NCBI GenBank assembly: GCA_027001895.1
Contig: JALTLP010000033.1
Span: 1-7,759, forward strand
Direction: 5' to 3'
Length of the DNA stretch: 7,759 nucleotides
Origin: Chromatiales bacterium
GTDB lineage: Bacteria; Pseudomonadota; Gammaproteobacteria; UBA6429; Thiohalophilaceae
Shown: piece by piece, positions 1 to 6,299 of the stretch
How positions within the stretch are numbered: position 1 is the first letter of the stretch
How the letters are laid out: every line of letters starts with the position of its first letter
Program-made: the position numbers and the translations under genes
Notes under the pieces: generated by a model
Seen by the model: only the letters and a program-made list of their open reading frames with translations
Told to the model about the DNA's origin: nothing
The model's database searches: none

Positions 1-1597
1 TTTCTTTTAATGTTTTAGGGTGGTCCAGGGTATAGTGCAGACCACGGCTTTCTTTTCTCTGCATTGCCGATTCAATAATCAGGCTTGCTGTATCGGCAAG
101 GTTACGTAACTCGATTAAGTCATTGGTAATACGAAAGTTACCATAATAGTCCGTTATTTCCTGTTTAAGTAAGTTAACTCGACTTTGTGCACGTTTAAGT
201 CTTTTGTCTGTTCGTACAATGCCAACATAATCCCACATAAAACGACGTAACTCATCCCAGTTATGGGTAACAACGACTTCTTCATCAGAGTCGGTAACGC
301 GGCTTTCATCCCACTCGGGAAGTTTGTCAGGAATCTGGATATGTTTTTGTTCTTTAATATGTGTGCTTGCTGCCTGAGCAAACACCAGACATTCCAGAAT
401 GGAATTACTGGCCATACGGTTTGCACCATGTAAGCCGGTAAAGGCAACCTCGCCAATGGCATATAAACCAGCAATATCAGTCTGGCCATGTTGATTTGTC
501 ATTACACCGCCACAGGTGTAATGCGCAGCAGGCACTACCGGGATAGGTTGCCTGGCCATATCAAAACCAAACTCAAGACATCGCTTGTAAATCGTGGGGA
601 AGTGGCGCTCAATAAATTCGGCAGGTTTATGTGAAATATCCAGAAGCACATTTTCTGCACCCAGGCGTTTCATTTCATGGTCAATTGCGCGGGCAACAAT
701 GTCGCGTGGAGCAAGCTCGGCACGTTTGTCAAACTTGTGCATAAAAGCCGTTCCATCTGGTAATAATAGTTTTGCACCTTCACCGCGCAGTGCTTCGGTT
801 ATAAGAAATGATTTAGCTTCCGGGTGGTACAGACAGGTCGGGTGAAACTGGTTAAATTCCATATTGGCAACCCGGCATCCGGCTCGCCATGCCATGGCGA
901 TTCCGTCACCTGTTGCGGTATCGGGGTTGGTCGTATACAGGTAAACCTTGCTTGCGCCGCCATTGGCTAAAATAACAAAACGGGCATGAAATACTTTTAC
1001 CTGGTTTTTATTCCTGTCCAGTACATAGGCACCCAGACAGCGGTTATGCTGGCGTTTTTCGACAGCAGTCTGCACTTTGCTCTGGGTAATAAGATCAACA
1101 GCAATATGGTTCTCGAATATTTCGATATTTTCATGCTGATTCGCCTGGGCTGCTAACGATATTTCAACGGCTCGCCCGGTCGCGTCGGTCGCATGGATGA
1201 TGCGGCGGTGGCTGTGACCGCCTTCACGGGTTAAATGGTAGGAATCGGAATTGGTACCTGCCTCATTACGGGTAAATTTGATACCCTGCTCGATGAGCCA
1301 GTGAATATTTTCCTTGCTGTGCTGCACGGTAAATTTAACGATTTCCGGGTTGCATAAACCCGCACCGGCTTCGAGGGTATCGTTTACGTGCGATTCTATT
1401 GAGTCGTCTCGGTCGAGTACTGCGGCAATGCCTCCCTGCGCATAAAGCGTACAACTCTCAGTTAATTTTCCCTTAGTAATCAACTGGATACGATGAGTGT
1501 CAGCCAGACGCAGGGCAGCACTCAGGCCTGCCGCTCCGCCACCAATTATAAGTACATCTGTATTCAGGTGAGGCTGGCTGCCTGTGATGGATTTCAT
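1..1597 (-). CDS. nadB: L-aspartate oxidase NadB (3' end beyond window edge)
   Basis: FAD enzyme that oxidises L-aspartate to iminoaspartate, the first step of de novo NAD synthesis; the product passes to quinolinate synthase NadA in the cytoplasm. My translation gives 532 uninterrupted codons with no stop before the window edge; E. coli NadB is 540 residues, so only a short C-terminal tail is missing. Visible features: Rossmann FAD-binding glycines GGGAAG at residues 19-24; REGGHSH near 124-130; NGGASKVYLYT near 212-222; TGDGIAMAWRAG at 229-240; FHPT with H252; APRD with R298; AHYTCGG with H359; GANRMASNS with R394. By a constant offset of 8 these match the catalytic H244, R290, H351 and R386 of the E. 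coli enzyme. The terminal RGLHYTLDHP is also typical. The ATG at 1597 has AGGA (minus strand, 1603-1606) 5 nt upstream; an in-frame ATG at 1615 lacks a good ribosome site. Transcribed divergently from rpoE, as in E. coli. Confidence 0.97.
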   Translation of the reverse strand, partial: MKSITGSQPHLNTDVLIIGGGAAGLSAALRLADTHRIQLITKGKLTESCTLYAQGGIAAVLDRDDSIESHVNDTLEAGAGLCNPEIVKFTVQHSKENIHWLIEQGIKFTRNEAGTNSDSYHLTREGGHSHRRIIHATDATGRAVEISLAAQANQHENIEIFENHIAVDLITQSKVQTAVEKRQHNRCLGAYVLDRNKNQVKVFHARFVILANGGASKVYLYTTNPDTATGDGIAMAWRAGCRVANMEFNQFHPTCLYHPEAKSFLITEALRGEGAKLLLPDGTAFMHKFDKRAELAPRDIVARAIDHEMKRLGAENVLLDISHKPAEFIERHFPTIYKRCLEFGFDMARQPIPVVPAAHYTCGGVMTNQHGQTDIAGLYAIGEVAFTGLHGANRMASNSILECLVFAQAASTHIKEQKHIQIPDKLPEWDESRVTDSDEEVVVTHNWDELRRFMWDYVGIVRTDKRLKRAQSRVNLLKQEITDYYGNFRITNDLIELRNLADTASLIIESAMQRKESRGLHYTLDHPKTLKE

Positions 1598-1714
1598 AAT
1601 ATTCCTGATATTCATAAATAGAATCTTCGCGCTTTAACGGCGTTATGGCAACTTATTAAATGGATAGTTAGGTGCTATTTGTAATAGAATGCCAAGATAT
1701 TGATTTGTTAACAA

Positions 1715-1744
1715 AATATAATGAATTTTACAGTAAATAATCAA
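1715..1744 (-). promoter_or_regulatory. Candidate sigma-70 promoter for nadB
   Basis: On the minus strand TTGATT (1739-1744) and TATATT (1715-1720) are separated by 18 bp. This matches the housekeeping -35/-10 consensus at about 4/6 and 5/6 positions. It lies about 118 bp upstream of the nadB ATG, in the only non-coding region available to that gene. The region is AT-rich, so chance matches are common; this is a candidate only. Confidence 0.3.
1717..1722 (+). promoter_or_regulatory. Perfect TATAAT -10 hexamer upstream of rpoE (weak -35)
   Basis: A consensus TATAAT lies 106 bp upstream of the rpoE ATG. No acceptable -35 element sits 15-19 bp upstream: the nearest TTGATT, at 1700-1705, is only 11 bp away. 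There is no TG extension. It could be the -10 of an activator-dependent vegetative promoter with a start near 1729, or a chance match in AT-rich DNA. It overlaps the opposite-strand nadB -10 candidate, so the two could not be occupied at once. Confidence 0.25.
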
Positions 1745-1828
1745 CTACAAAAGCGAACTATGCAAGAGAATAAAGGTCATATGTTTGCACATCTTAAAAC
1801 ATTCGATTTTTTAGCGGAGTGTTTTTAG
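1721..1828 (+). CDS. Possible leader ORF (RseD-like) abutting rpoE
   Basis: An open frame of 35 codons begins at ATG 1721 and ends with TAG at 1826-1828, directly followed by the rpoE ATG at 1829. In-frame ATGs at 1760 and 1781 would give 22- and 15-residue peptides. The last has AAAGG (1772-1776) 4 nt upstream and is the best supported start; 1721 has no visible ribosome site. The shortest peptide would be MFAHLKTFDFLAECF. The rpoE Shine-Dalgarno GGAG (1816-1819) lies inside this frame, so translating ribosomes would cross it and stop at the rpoE start, a classic coupling geometry. E. coli rpoE is preceded by a small translationally coupled ORF, rseD; I see no reliable sequence similarity, only the same position. 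Short ORFs arise by chance, so expression is unproven. Confidence 0.35.
   Translation: MNFTVNNQLQKRTMQENKGHMFAHLKTFDFLAECF
1754..1781 (+). promoter_or_regulatory. Candidate sigma-E (RpoE-type) autoregulatory promoter
   Basis: CGAACTA (1754-1760), a 16-bp spacer and TCATA (1777-1781) resemble the gammaproteobacterial sigma-E consensus GGAACTT-N16-TCTGA/TCAAA. The GAACT core is intact and the -10 keeps TC. A start near 1787 would give a leader of about 42 nt to the rpoE ATG at 1829, retaining the GGAG at 1816-1819. Autoregulation through such a promoter is known for rpoE/algU, which raises the prior. The match is partial, so confidence is moderate. Confidence 0.42.
1816..1819 (+). promoter_or_regulatory. 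rpoE ribosome-binding site
   Basis: GGAG with a 9-nt spacer to the ATG at 1829, set in T-rich sequence. It sits inside the possible leader ORF, so its access could depend on ribosomes translating that ORF. The GGA core is also the core of CsrA sites, but no surrounding hairpin is evident. Confidence 0.7.
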
Positions 1829-2416
1829 ATGTCAGATAAAGCCGCTGATCAGCAACTCGTTGAAAGAGTGCAAAAAGGTGATAAACGGGCATTTGATCTG
1901 TTGGTCGTTAAATACCAGCAAAGGATAATGAATGTGATTTCGCGTTTTGTTAATGATTTTGCAGAAGTGCAGGACCTTGCACAGGAAACATTTATCAAAG
2001 CCTATCGTGCCTTACCAAATTTCCGGGGTGACAGCGCTTTTTATACCTGGCTTTATCGTATAGGAATTAACACAGCAAAAAATCACCTGGTTGCCAAAGG
2101 GCGCCGTCCGCCCAGTGGCGATGTGGATGCTACTGAGGCCGAGTATTACGAAGGCGAATCATCTTTAAAAGATCAGGCCTCACCCGAACGGGTGGCATTA
2201 ACAGATGAAATTGCCAGCGTTGTTTTTAATGCCATTGAGCAATTGCCGGAAGATTTACGTACGGCAATAACCTTAAGAGAACTTGAAGGCATGAGTTACG
2301 AGGAAATTGCTGATGTAATGGATTGCCCCATCGGAACCGTACGTTCGCGTATATTCCGGGCTCGTGAAGCAATTGATTTAAAGCTTAAACCTTTGATGGA
2401 TGAAGCCGATAACTAG
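1829..2416 (+). CDS. rpoE: Extracytoplasmic-function sigma factor RpoE/AlgU
   Basis: Sigma-E, the ECF sigma factor that directs core RNA polymerase to envelope-stress and outer-membrane homeostasis promoters. The 195-residue product matches the family size (E. coli 191). Region 2 spans about residues 10-90, with the core-binding DLAQETFIKAYRALPNF at 49-65 and the -10-recognising FYTWLYRIGINTAKNHL at 71-87. A variable acidic linker around 95-120 follows. Region 4 (about 130-185) carries the helix-turn-helix that reads the -35 element, YEEIADVMDCPIGTVRSRI at 157-175. The ATG at 1829 is supported by GGAG 9 nt upstream and by the family N-terminus (D-x-QLVERVQKGDKRAFDLLV). It is the first main gene of the operon and is followed by its anti-sigma factor after 38 nt. 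It is probably autoregulated, given the candidate sigma-E promoter upstream. The orthologue is called algU in pseudomonads. Confidence 0.98.
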   Translation: MSDKAADQQLVERVQKGDKRAFDLLVVKYQQRIMNVISRFVNDFAEVQDLAQETFIKAYRALPNFRGDSAFYTWLYRIGINTAKNHLVAKGRRPPSGDVDATEAEYYEGESSLKDQASPERVALTDEIASVVFNAIEQLPEDLRTAITLRELEGMSYEEIADVMDCPIGTVRSRIFRAREAIDLKLKPLMDEADN

Positions 2417-2454
2417 ATAGTAGTAAAGTTAAACATGAACGTGAGAGAAGTATT

Positions 2455-3021
2455 ATGAGCGATTCTATAAATGAAAAAATTTCATCACTCCTTGATGATG
2501 AATGCCAGCTTGATAACAATTTAATGGACTCTCTGTCAGAGGATAGTTCTGCCAGAGCTAAATGGGCCCGTTATAATCTTATCAGTGATGTATTAAATGA
2601 TCGAGATCATCACCGTGTTGATGCTGAATGGTTTAACACGCTTCACGAAAAGCTGGATAATGAACCCACCATACTTGCACCGCGCAGAATTCGGACTTTT
2701 ACTCACAAGGCGATGAAGCAGTTTGCGGGTCTTGCGGTTGCAGCATCTGTTGCCATGGTAGCGATTGTAAACGTTCAGCAAACTCAAACTGGCAAAACAA
2801 CGGATGTTACTAACATTGCATCAACGACCAACCAGTTTCAATCGGTATCAAGTGATATTAAGCCAGTAACTTTACGGCTGAACAAAGCAAAAGAAAGACG
2901 CTTAAGTGGTTACCTTGTTAACCATTATGAATATTCTGTATCAGGTAAAATGCAGGGTGTTATGCCGTATATGCGTATTGTAAGTGTGACTCCTGCAGAA
3001 AAGATTGTGCATGAAAAATAA
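2455..3021 (+). CDS. rseA: Anti-sigma-E factor RseA/MucA
   Basis: Single-pass inner-membrane anti-sigma factor that sequesters RpoE. Envelope stress triggers its stepwise proteolysis and frees the sigma factor. The 188 residues are closer to MucA (194) than to E. coli RseA (216). The N-terminal cytoplasmic domain (about 1-75) has the family signature ISSLLDDE at 9-16 and ARYNLISDVL at 38-47. A hydrophobic segment at about 88-106 (MKQFAGLAVAASVAMVAIV) is the membrane span, preceded by basic residues (RRIR, HK) consistent with a cytoplasmic N-terminus. The periplasmic C-terminus ends in the MucA-like stretch YLVNHYEYSVSGKMQG...MPYMRIVSV at about 153-177, the region expected to contact RseB. The ATG at 2455 follows GAGAG around 2443-2447. 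The 3' end overlaps rseB by 11 nt. The proteases that cut it (DegS/AlgW, RseP) are not encoded here. Confidence 0.95.
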   Translation: MSDSINEKISSLLDDECQLDNNLMDSLSEDSSARAKWARYNLISDVLNDRDHHRVDAEWFNTLHEKLDNEPTILAPRRIRTFTHKAMKQFAGLAVAASVAMVAIVNVQQTQTGKTTDVTNIASTTNQFQSVSSDIKPVTLRLNKAKERRLSGYLVNHYEYSVSGKMQGVMPYMRIVSVTPAEKIVHEK

Positions 3022-3988
3022 ATTTATAGTTCTTACCAGCAGTATTTTACTTTTTACCTCGGGTCTGGTATTTGCAGACTCTTCAGATGTTAAGCAGGTT
3101 GAGCCGTGGTTGCAAAAAATGCACAGTGCAGCGCACATGGTAAATTATCAGGGTGTGTTTGTTTATGGTCAGAGTAACAACCTGAGTTCAATGAAAATAG
3201 TTCATAGCACAAACGGCCTGGGTGAGCGTGAAAGACTGTTGTCGCTTGATGGTACAGGGCGTGAAGTTATTCGCACTAAAAATTCGGTTACCTGTATTTT
3301 ACCTGACTCCAAATCGGTTATGGTTGAAAAAAACCGGCCGAAGTCAAAATTTCCACCTGCTTTTCCAGTAAAACTAAGTTCGCTGGTTGATGTATATGAC
3401 TTTCACATGGCAGGTACAGAAGTGGTGGCAGGGCAACCCGCGCAAAGAATTAATATCAAGCCAAAGGACAAATATCGTTACGGCCATATACTCTGGATTG
3501 ATAAAAATTCAGGCTTACTGCTTAAAACCCATCTTATGAATGAGCAAGGTCGCACCGTTGAAAAGTTTATGTTTACTCAAATAGACTATATGGATAAAGT
3601 CCCGGACAAGTTGTTGCAACCTTCTATATCAGGAGAGAACTATACCTGGTATGAATCTGACGAAACAAAAAAGCAAACGACCAGTATGCCCAGCAAATGG
3701 AGTGTAAGGCATTTGCCGCAGGGATTTAAAGAAGATATGTCACGTAAACATATTATGCCGCGTAGTGGAGTTGCTATTGAGCAACTGATGTTCTCGGATG
3801 GGCTGTCTTCTGTTTCTGTCTTTATTGAAAAACATACCAATAACGATGAGCAAATTATTGGCCACTCAAGAATGGGTGCGATTAATGCCTGTGGACGTGT
3901 ATTAAATAACGGCATACATGTTACTGTGGTCGGTGAAGTCACACACGCTGCAGTAAAAATGATGTGCGATTCTGTTTATCTAAAATAA
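3011..3988 (+). CDS. rseB: Periplasmic sigma-E regulator RseB/MucB
   Basis: Periplasmic protein that binds the periplasmic part of RseA and blocks its first cleavage; in E. coli it releases on sensing lipid or LPS intermediates. With the ATG at 3011 the product is 325 residues (E. coli 318). A signal peptide at 1-22 has basic residues, a hydrophobic core and a cut after VFA. The N-terminal LolA-like domain (about 30-205) includes the conserved NYQGVFVYGQ (45-54) and IVHSTNG...GERERLLSLDGTGREVIR (63-88). The C-terminal domain (about 225-325) has WSVRHLPQGFK (230-240) and VTVVGEV (304-310). An in-frame TTG at 3005 is possible, but the ATG gives a normal signal peptide. There is no strong Shine-Dalgarno; the start lies inside the end of rseA (11-nt overlap), so translational coupling is likely. 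The mature protein has three cysteines (C95, C294, C319). Confidence 0.95.
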   Translation: MKNKFIVLTSSILLFTSGLVFADSSDVKQVEPWLQKMHSAAHMVNYQGVFVYGQSNNLSSMKIVHSTNGLGERERLLSLDGTGREVIRTKNSVTCILPDSKSVMVEKNRPKSKFPPAFPVKLSSLVDVYDFHMAGTEVVAGQPAQRINIKPKDKYRYGHILWIDKNSGLLLKTHLMNEQGRTVEKFMFTQIDYMDKVPDKLLQPSISGENYTWYESDETKKQTTSMPSKWSVRHLPQGFKEDMSRKHIMPRSGVAIEQLMFSDGLSSVSVFIEKHTNNDEQIIGHSRMGAINACGRVLNNGIHVTVVGEVTHAAVKMMCDSVYLK

Positions 3989-3995
3989 CCATATA

Positions 3996-4481
3996 ATGAT
4001 AGAACAAACTGCAACGGTAACAGAGCTTGATAACGGTATGGTCTGTGTTGAAACAGACCGACAGGCAGCTTGTGGTTCCTGTTCGGCAAAGGCGGGTTGC
4101 GGAAAGTCATTGCTGGATAATATTTTCAAACCTCGTCCGGTTCAGATTGTTTTAGAAAATACCGTTAATGCTAAATTACATGACAAGGTTATTATCGGTC
4201 TGGATGATGCGGCAATGTTGCAGGCTTCTTTTTACCTGTATCTTTTCCCACTGTTAGTTATGCTCGTTACTGCTATCCTGACGGGTTATTTTATATCACC
4301 TGCTGCTTCAGAAATTTATATTGTTGTTGCTGCTTTTGTCGGGTTGTTTGTCGGAAGTCGGATTGCAGGTATGCTTATAAATAATAAATTATATAACCAT
4401 AACGAAAAATTCAGACCGAAACTGCTCAGAGTCAGCACAGAAACATTTTCATCGACTACGGACGTTGTATTTACAAAATAA
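3996..4481 (+). CDS. rseC: Sigma-E modulator RseC/MucC, inner-membrane protein
   Basis: Small inner-membrane protein of the RseC/MucC family with a modest, poorly defined role in sigma-E signalling; members have also been linked to SoxR reduction and thiamine or electron-transfer functions. The 161 residues match the family (E. coli 159). The N-terminal soluble part carries C17 and the diagnostic cluster AACGSCSAKAGCG (C26, C29, C35), which may bind a metal or iron-sulfur centre. Two membrane segments follow at about 79-99 (FYLYLFPLLVMLVTAILTG) and 107-125, separated by a very short turn, so both termini should be on the same, probably cytoplasmic, side. The ATG is 7 nt after the rseB stop with no clear Shine-Dalgarno, so coupling to rseB is likely. 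Confidence 0.93.
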   Translation: MIEQTATVTELDNGMVCVETDRQAACGSCSAKAGCGKSLLDNIFKPRPVQIVLENTVNAKLHDKVIIGLDDAAMLQASFYLYLFPLLVMLVTAILTGYFISPAASEIYIVVAAFVGLFVGSRIAGMLINNKLYNHNEKFRPKLLRVSTETFSSTTDVVFTK

Positions 4482-4483
4482 TC

Positions 4484-4488
4484 AGGAG
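4484..4488 (+). promoter_or_regulatory. mucD ribosome-binding site selecting a TTG start
   Basis: AGGAG lies just after the rseC stop. It is 6 nt from a TTG at 4495 but 21 nt from the first in-frame ATG at 4510. The spacing therefore supports TTG as the initiation codon of the protease gene. Confidence 0.75.
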
Positions 4489-4494
4489 TTTACC

Positions 4495-5916
4495 TTGTTT
4501 AATATTAATATGAGTTTAAAGACATCACTTATTGTTTTATCTTCATTTTTTGTCTTGTCTCTTAGCCAGGCAATTGAATTACCGGACTTTACCGAGCTGG
4601 TTGAGCAAAACAGTCCGGCCGTTGTAAATATCAGTACCAAGCAAAAAGTAAAGTCGCCGCATGGCTTACCGCATGGATTGCAAATTCCTGACTTGCCTGA
4701 AGGTTCGCCGTGGAACGATCTGTTTAAAAAGTTTTTTGAAGACCGGGGTAATTCAGAACAACCTGATGCCCAGTCATTGGGTTCAGGTTTTATAATAGAT
4801 GAACACGGTTACATTGTTACAAATCACCATGTTATTAAAAATGCAGATGAAATTCTTGTGCGACTATCAGACAGACGTGAACTGGTTGCAAAATTAATCG
4901 GTAGCGATGCCCGTTCTGATATAGCGCTGCTTAAAATAGAAGCCGATTCTCTACCCGTTGTAAAAATAGGTAATTCAGAAAAGTTAAAAGTTGGTGAGTG
5001 GGCGATGGCAATTGGTACGCCTTTCGGCTTTGACCATTCTGTGTCTGTTGGCGTTATTAGTGCGATAGGAAGAAACAATCTGCCCAACAGTAATTATGTG
5101 CCTTTCATCCAGACGGATGTAGCGATTAACCCGGGTAATTCTGGTGGCCCTTTATTTAATCTGAAAGGTGAAGTTGTGGGCATCAATTCGCAAATTTATA
5201 CCCGTACGGGTGGCTTTATGGGATTGTCTTTTTCAATTCCAATCAATGTTGCGATGAATGTTATTAACCAGATTAAAAAAGATGGTCATGTAACCCGTGG
5301 CTGGCTGGGTGTTTTAATCCAGGAAGTTAACCGTGAACTGGCTGAATCGTTTGGTATGAAACAACCGCGTGGTGCGGCTGTATTAAAGGTTATTGAAGAC
5401 AGCCCGGCAGAAAAAGCCGGTTTTAAAATTGGTGATGTTATTATTAAATTCGGCAACAAAGACATTTACCGTTCATCTGATTTGCCTTTGGCGGTTGGAA
5501 CCACTGAAATTGGTAAACGTGTAAAGGTAAAAATAATTCGTGAAGGTAAAACACGAACCCTCGGGGTTGTTATTGCCAAATTGCCAAAAGAAGAACAGCT
5601 AGCCGGCATTCGGAATTCACCAGCAAAGACGACTACAAACAAGCTCGGTATGTTAGTTAAAGATTTAACCAGTGAACAACGCGAGCAAGCCGGTCTCGAT
5701 AAGCGTGGGGTGCTGGTACAGCGTGTAGTGGACGGTGCTGCCCGTGAAGCAGGTATTCGAACGGGAGATATCCTGCTGAAATTAAATTATAAGGATATTA
5801 ACTCGATAAAAAGTTTTAAGCAGGTTTTGAAATCCCTGCCTAAGGGTAAGTCCGTGCCGGTGTTAATTCAACGCAGAAAATCACCTATCTTCCTGGCGAT
5901 AAAAATTCCGGAATAA
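4495..5916 (+). CDS. mucD: Periplasmic serine protease/chaperone, DegP/MucD family (HtrA)
   Basis: HtrA-type protease that degrades or refolds misfolded envelope proteins and so dampens sigma-E activation. From TTG 4495 the product is 473 residues, as in DegP and MucD (474). Signal peptide 1-26 ends in SQA. The trypsin-like domain (about 94-255) has the complete triad: H112 in TNHHV, D142 in RSDIALL and S216 in GNSGGPL. PDZ1 (about 268-364) begins with the RGWLGV carboxylate-binding loop; PDZ2 (about 384-472) includes RGVLVQRV and GDILLKL. Two PDZ domains and a cleavable signal peptide point to DegP/MucD rather than the single-PDZ, membrane-anchored DegS. AGGAG 6 nt before the TTG favours that start; ATG 4510 and TTG 4465 (inside rseC) are weaker. 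It starts 13 nt after rseC, the algU-mucABCD order. A missing neighbour is any DegS/AlgW gene, which must be elsewhere. Confidence 0.95.
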   Translation: MFNINMSLKTSLIVLSSFFVLSLSQAIELPDFTELVEQNSPAVVNISTKQKVKSPHGLPHGLQIPDLPEGSPWNDLFKKFFEDRGNSEQPDAQSLGSGFIIDEHGYIVTNHHVIKNADEILVRLSDRRELVAKLIGSDARSDIALLKIEADSLPVVKIGNSEKLKVGEWAMAIGTPFGFDHSVSVGVISAIGRNNLPNSNYVPFIQTDVAINPGNSGGPLFNLKGEVVGINSQIYTRTGGFMGLSFSIPINVAMNVINQIKKDGHVTRGWLGVLIQEVNRELAESFGMKQPRGAAVLKVIEDSPAEKAGFKIGDVIIKFGNKDIYRSSDLPLAVGTTEIGKRVKVKIIREGKTRTLGVVIAKLPKEEQLAGIRNSPAKTTTNKLGMLVKDLTSEQREQAGLDKRGVLVQRVVDGAAREAGIRTGDILLKLNYKDINSIKSFKQVLKSLPKGKSVPVLIQRRKSPIFLAIKIPE

Positions 5917-5939
5917 GATTACCCAGCGGCAACCATTGC

Positions 5940-6191
5940 ATGAATAAAACCGAGCTTGTTGTGTATTCACGTGATGGTTGCCATTTATGTGATGCCTTGC
6001 TCGAAGAGCTTGCGGTGTTTTGTGCCGCCAGGCCTTATACGTTTCAAACGGTGGAAATTTCCGGGGATGCACTCCTTGAAAAGCGCTATGGCAGGAAAGT
6101 CCCTGTAGTTGTTTTTCAGGGCGAGATTTTGTGCGAATACTTCCTCGATACAGATAAGATACAATCATATTTCGACAAGCCCGGAAATTAG
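5940..6191 (+). CDS. Small glutaredoxin-like CxxC protein (DUF836/Glutaredoxin-2 type)
   Basis: A thioredoxin-fold protein of 83 residues with no signal peptide, so presumably cytoplasmic. It has strand LVVYSRDGCHLCDALLEEL with redox motif C14-H-L-C17, a following helix, and the cis-proline segment KVPVVV with P55, then an acidic C-terminal helix. This matches the short glutaredoxin-like family often annotated only as 'glutaredoxin family protein'. Its substrate is not known. The glutathione-binding TVP/GG features of classical glutaredoxins are only partly present, so use of glutathione is uncertain. It starts 23 nt after mucD on the same strand and is the last gene before the terminator at 6257-6284, so it appears to be the distal gene of the sigma-E operon. 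No clear Shine-Dalgarno precedes the ATG. A thiol-redox protein beside the cysteine-cluster protein RseC is suggestive, but a link is inference only. Confidence 0.88.
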   Translation: MNKTELVVYSRDGCHLCDALLEELAVFCAARPYTFQTVEISGDALLEKRYGRKVPVVVFQGEILCEYFLDTDKIQSYFDKPGN

Positions 6192-6198
6192 GTACAAT
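6172..6198 (+). promoter_or_regulatory. Weak candidate promoter for lepA
   Basis: TCGACA (6172-6177) and TACAAT (6193-6198) each match 5/6 of the vegetative consensus, but the spacer is only 15 bp. It would start transcription near 6205, upstream of the intrinsic terminator at 6257-6284, so a transcript would have to read through that hairpin to reach lepA. Speculative. Confidence 0.2.
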
Positions 6199-6256
6199 AA
6201 GACTCTTTATTAATATACCTGGCTTAATAGCTCGGTATGTCGTTAGCTAAACATTG

Positions 6257-6284
6257 AAAAAAGCGCAATGGTTGCGCTTTTTTT
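6257..6284 (+). terminator. Rho-independent terminator after the sigma-E operon
   Basis: A perfect 12-bp inverted repeat (6257-6268 with 6272-6283) with a GCGC core closes a 3-nt loop TGG, and the right arm runs into seven Ts (6278-6284). The left arm begins with six As, so the stem works on the minus strand too. It sits 65 nt after the glutaredoxin-like gene stop and only about 10 nt before the lepA Shine-Dalgarno. It probably ends the rpoE-to-glutaredoxin transcript, or acts as a partial terminator into lepA. Confidence 0.9.
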
Positions 6285-6293
6285 ATATTTATC

Positions 6294-6299
6294 AAGGTG
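6294..6299 (+). promoter_or_regulatory. lepA ribosome-binding site selecting a TTG start
   Basis: AAGGTG lies 7 nt before the TTG at 6307. There is no ATG or GTG in frame near the conserved N-terminus, so this site together with the family N-terminal sequence fixes TTG 6307 as the start. Confidence 0.8.

Noticed and set aside
154..489. 111-codon minus-strand ORF
   Set aside because: It lies in a shifted frame inside nadB, whose own frame is open through this whole stretch and encodes conserved motifs. It is a shadow with no family resemblance.
594..845. 83-codon plus-strand ORF
   Set aside because: Antisense to the conserved nadB region encoding the FHPT and APRD motifs; no ribosome site and no recognisable domain.
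2593..3138. Two minus-strand ORFs of 64 and 65 codons
   Set aside because: Antisense to rseA and the start of rseB, whose frames are clearly coding; the translations look like random sequence.
3640..3942. 100-codon minus-strand ORF
   Set aside because: Antisense to the conserved C-terminal domain of rseB; its composition follows from the opposite strand.
4465..4494. Upstream TTG extending mucD by 10 residues into rseC
   Set aside because: No Shine-Dalgarno at suitable distance, and it would put polar residues ahead of the signal peptide; TTG 4495 has AGGAG at 6 nt.
4824..5087. 87-codon minus-strand ORF
   Set aside because: Antisense to the protease catalytic domain of mucD, including the H and D triad region.
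5881..6168. 95-codon minus-strand ORF
   Set aside because: Antisense to the end of mucD and the glutaredoxin-like gene; the plus strand has the CxxC and cis-proline motifs, the minus strand none.
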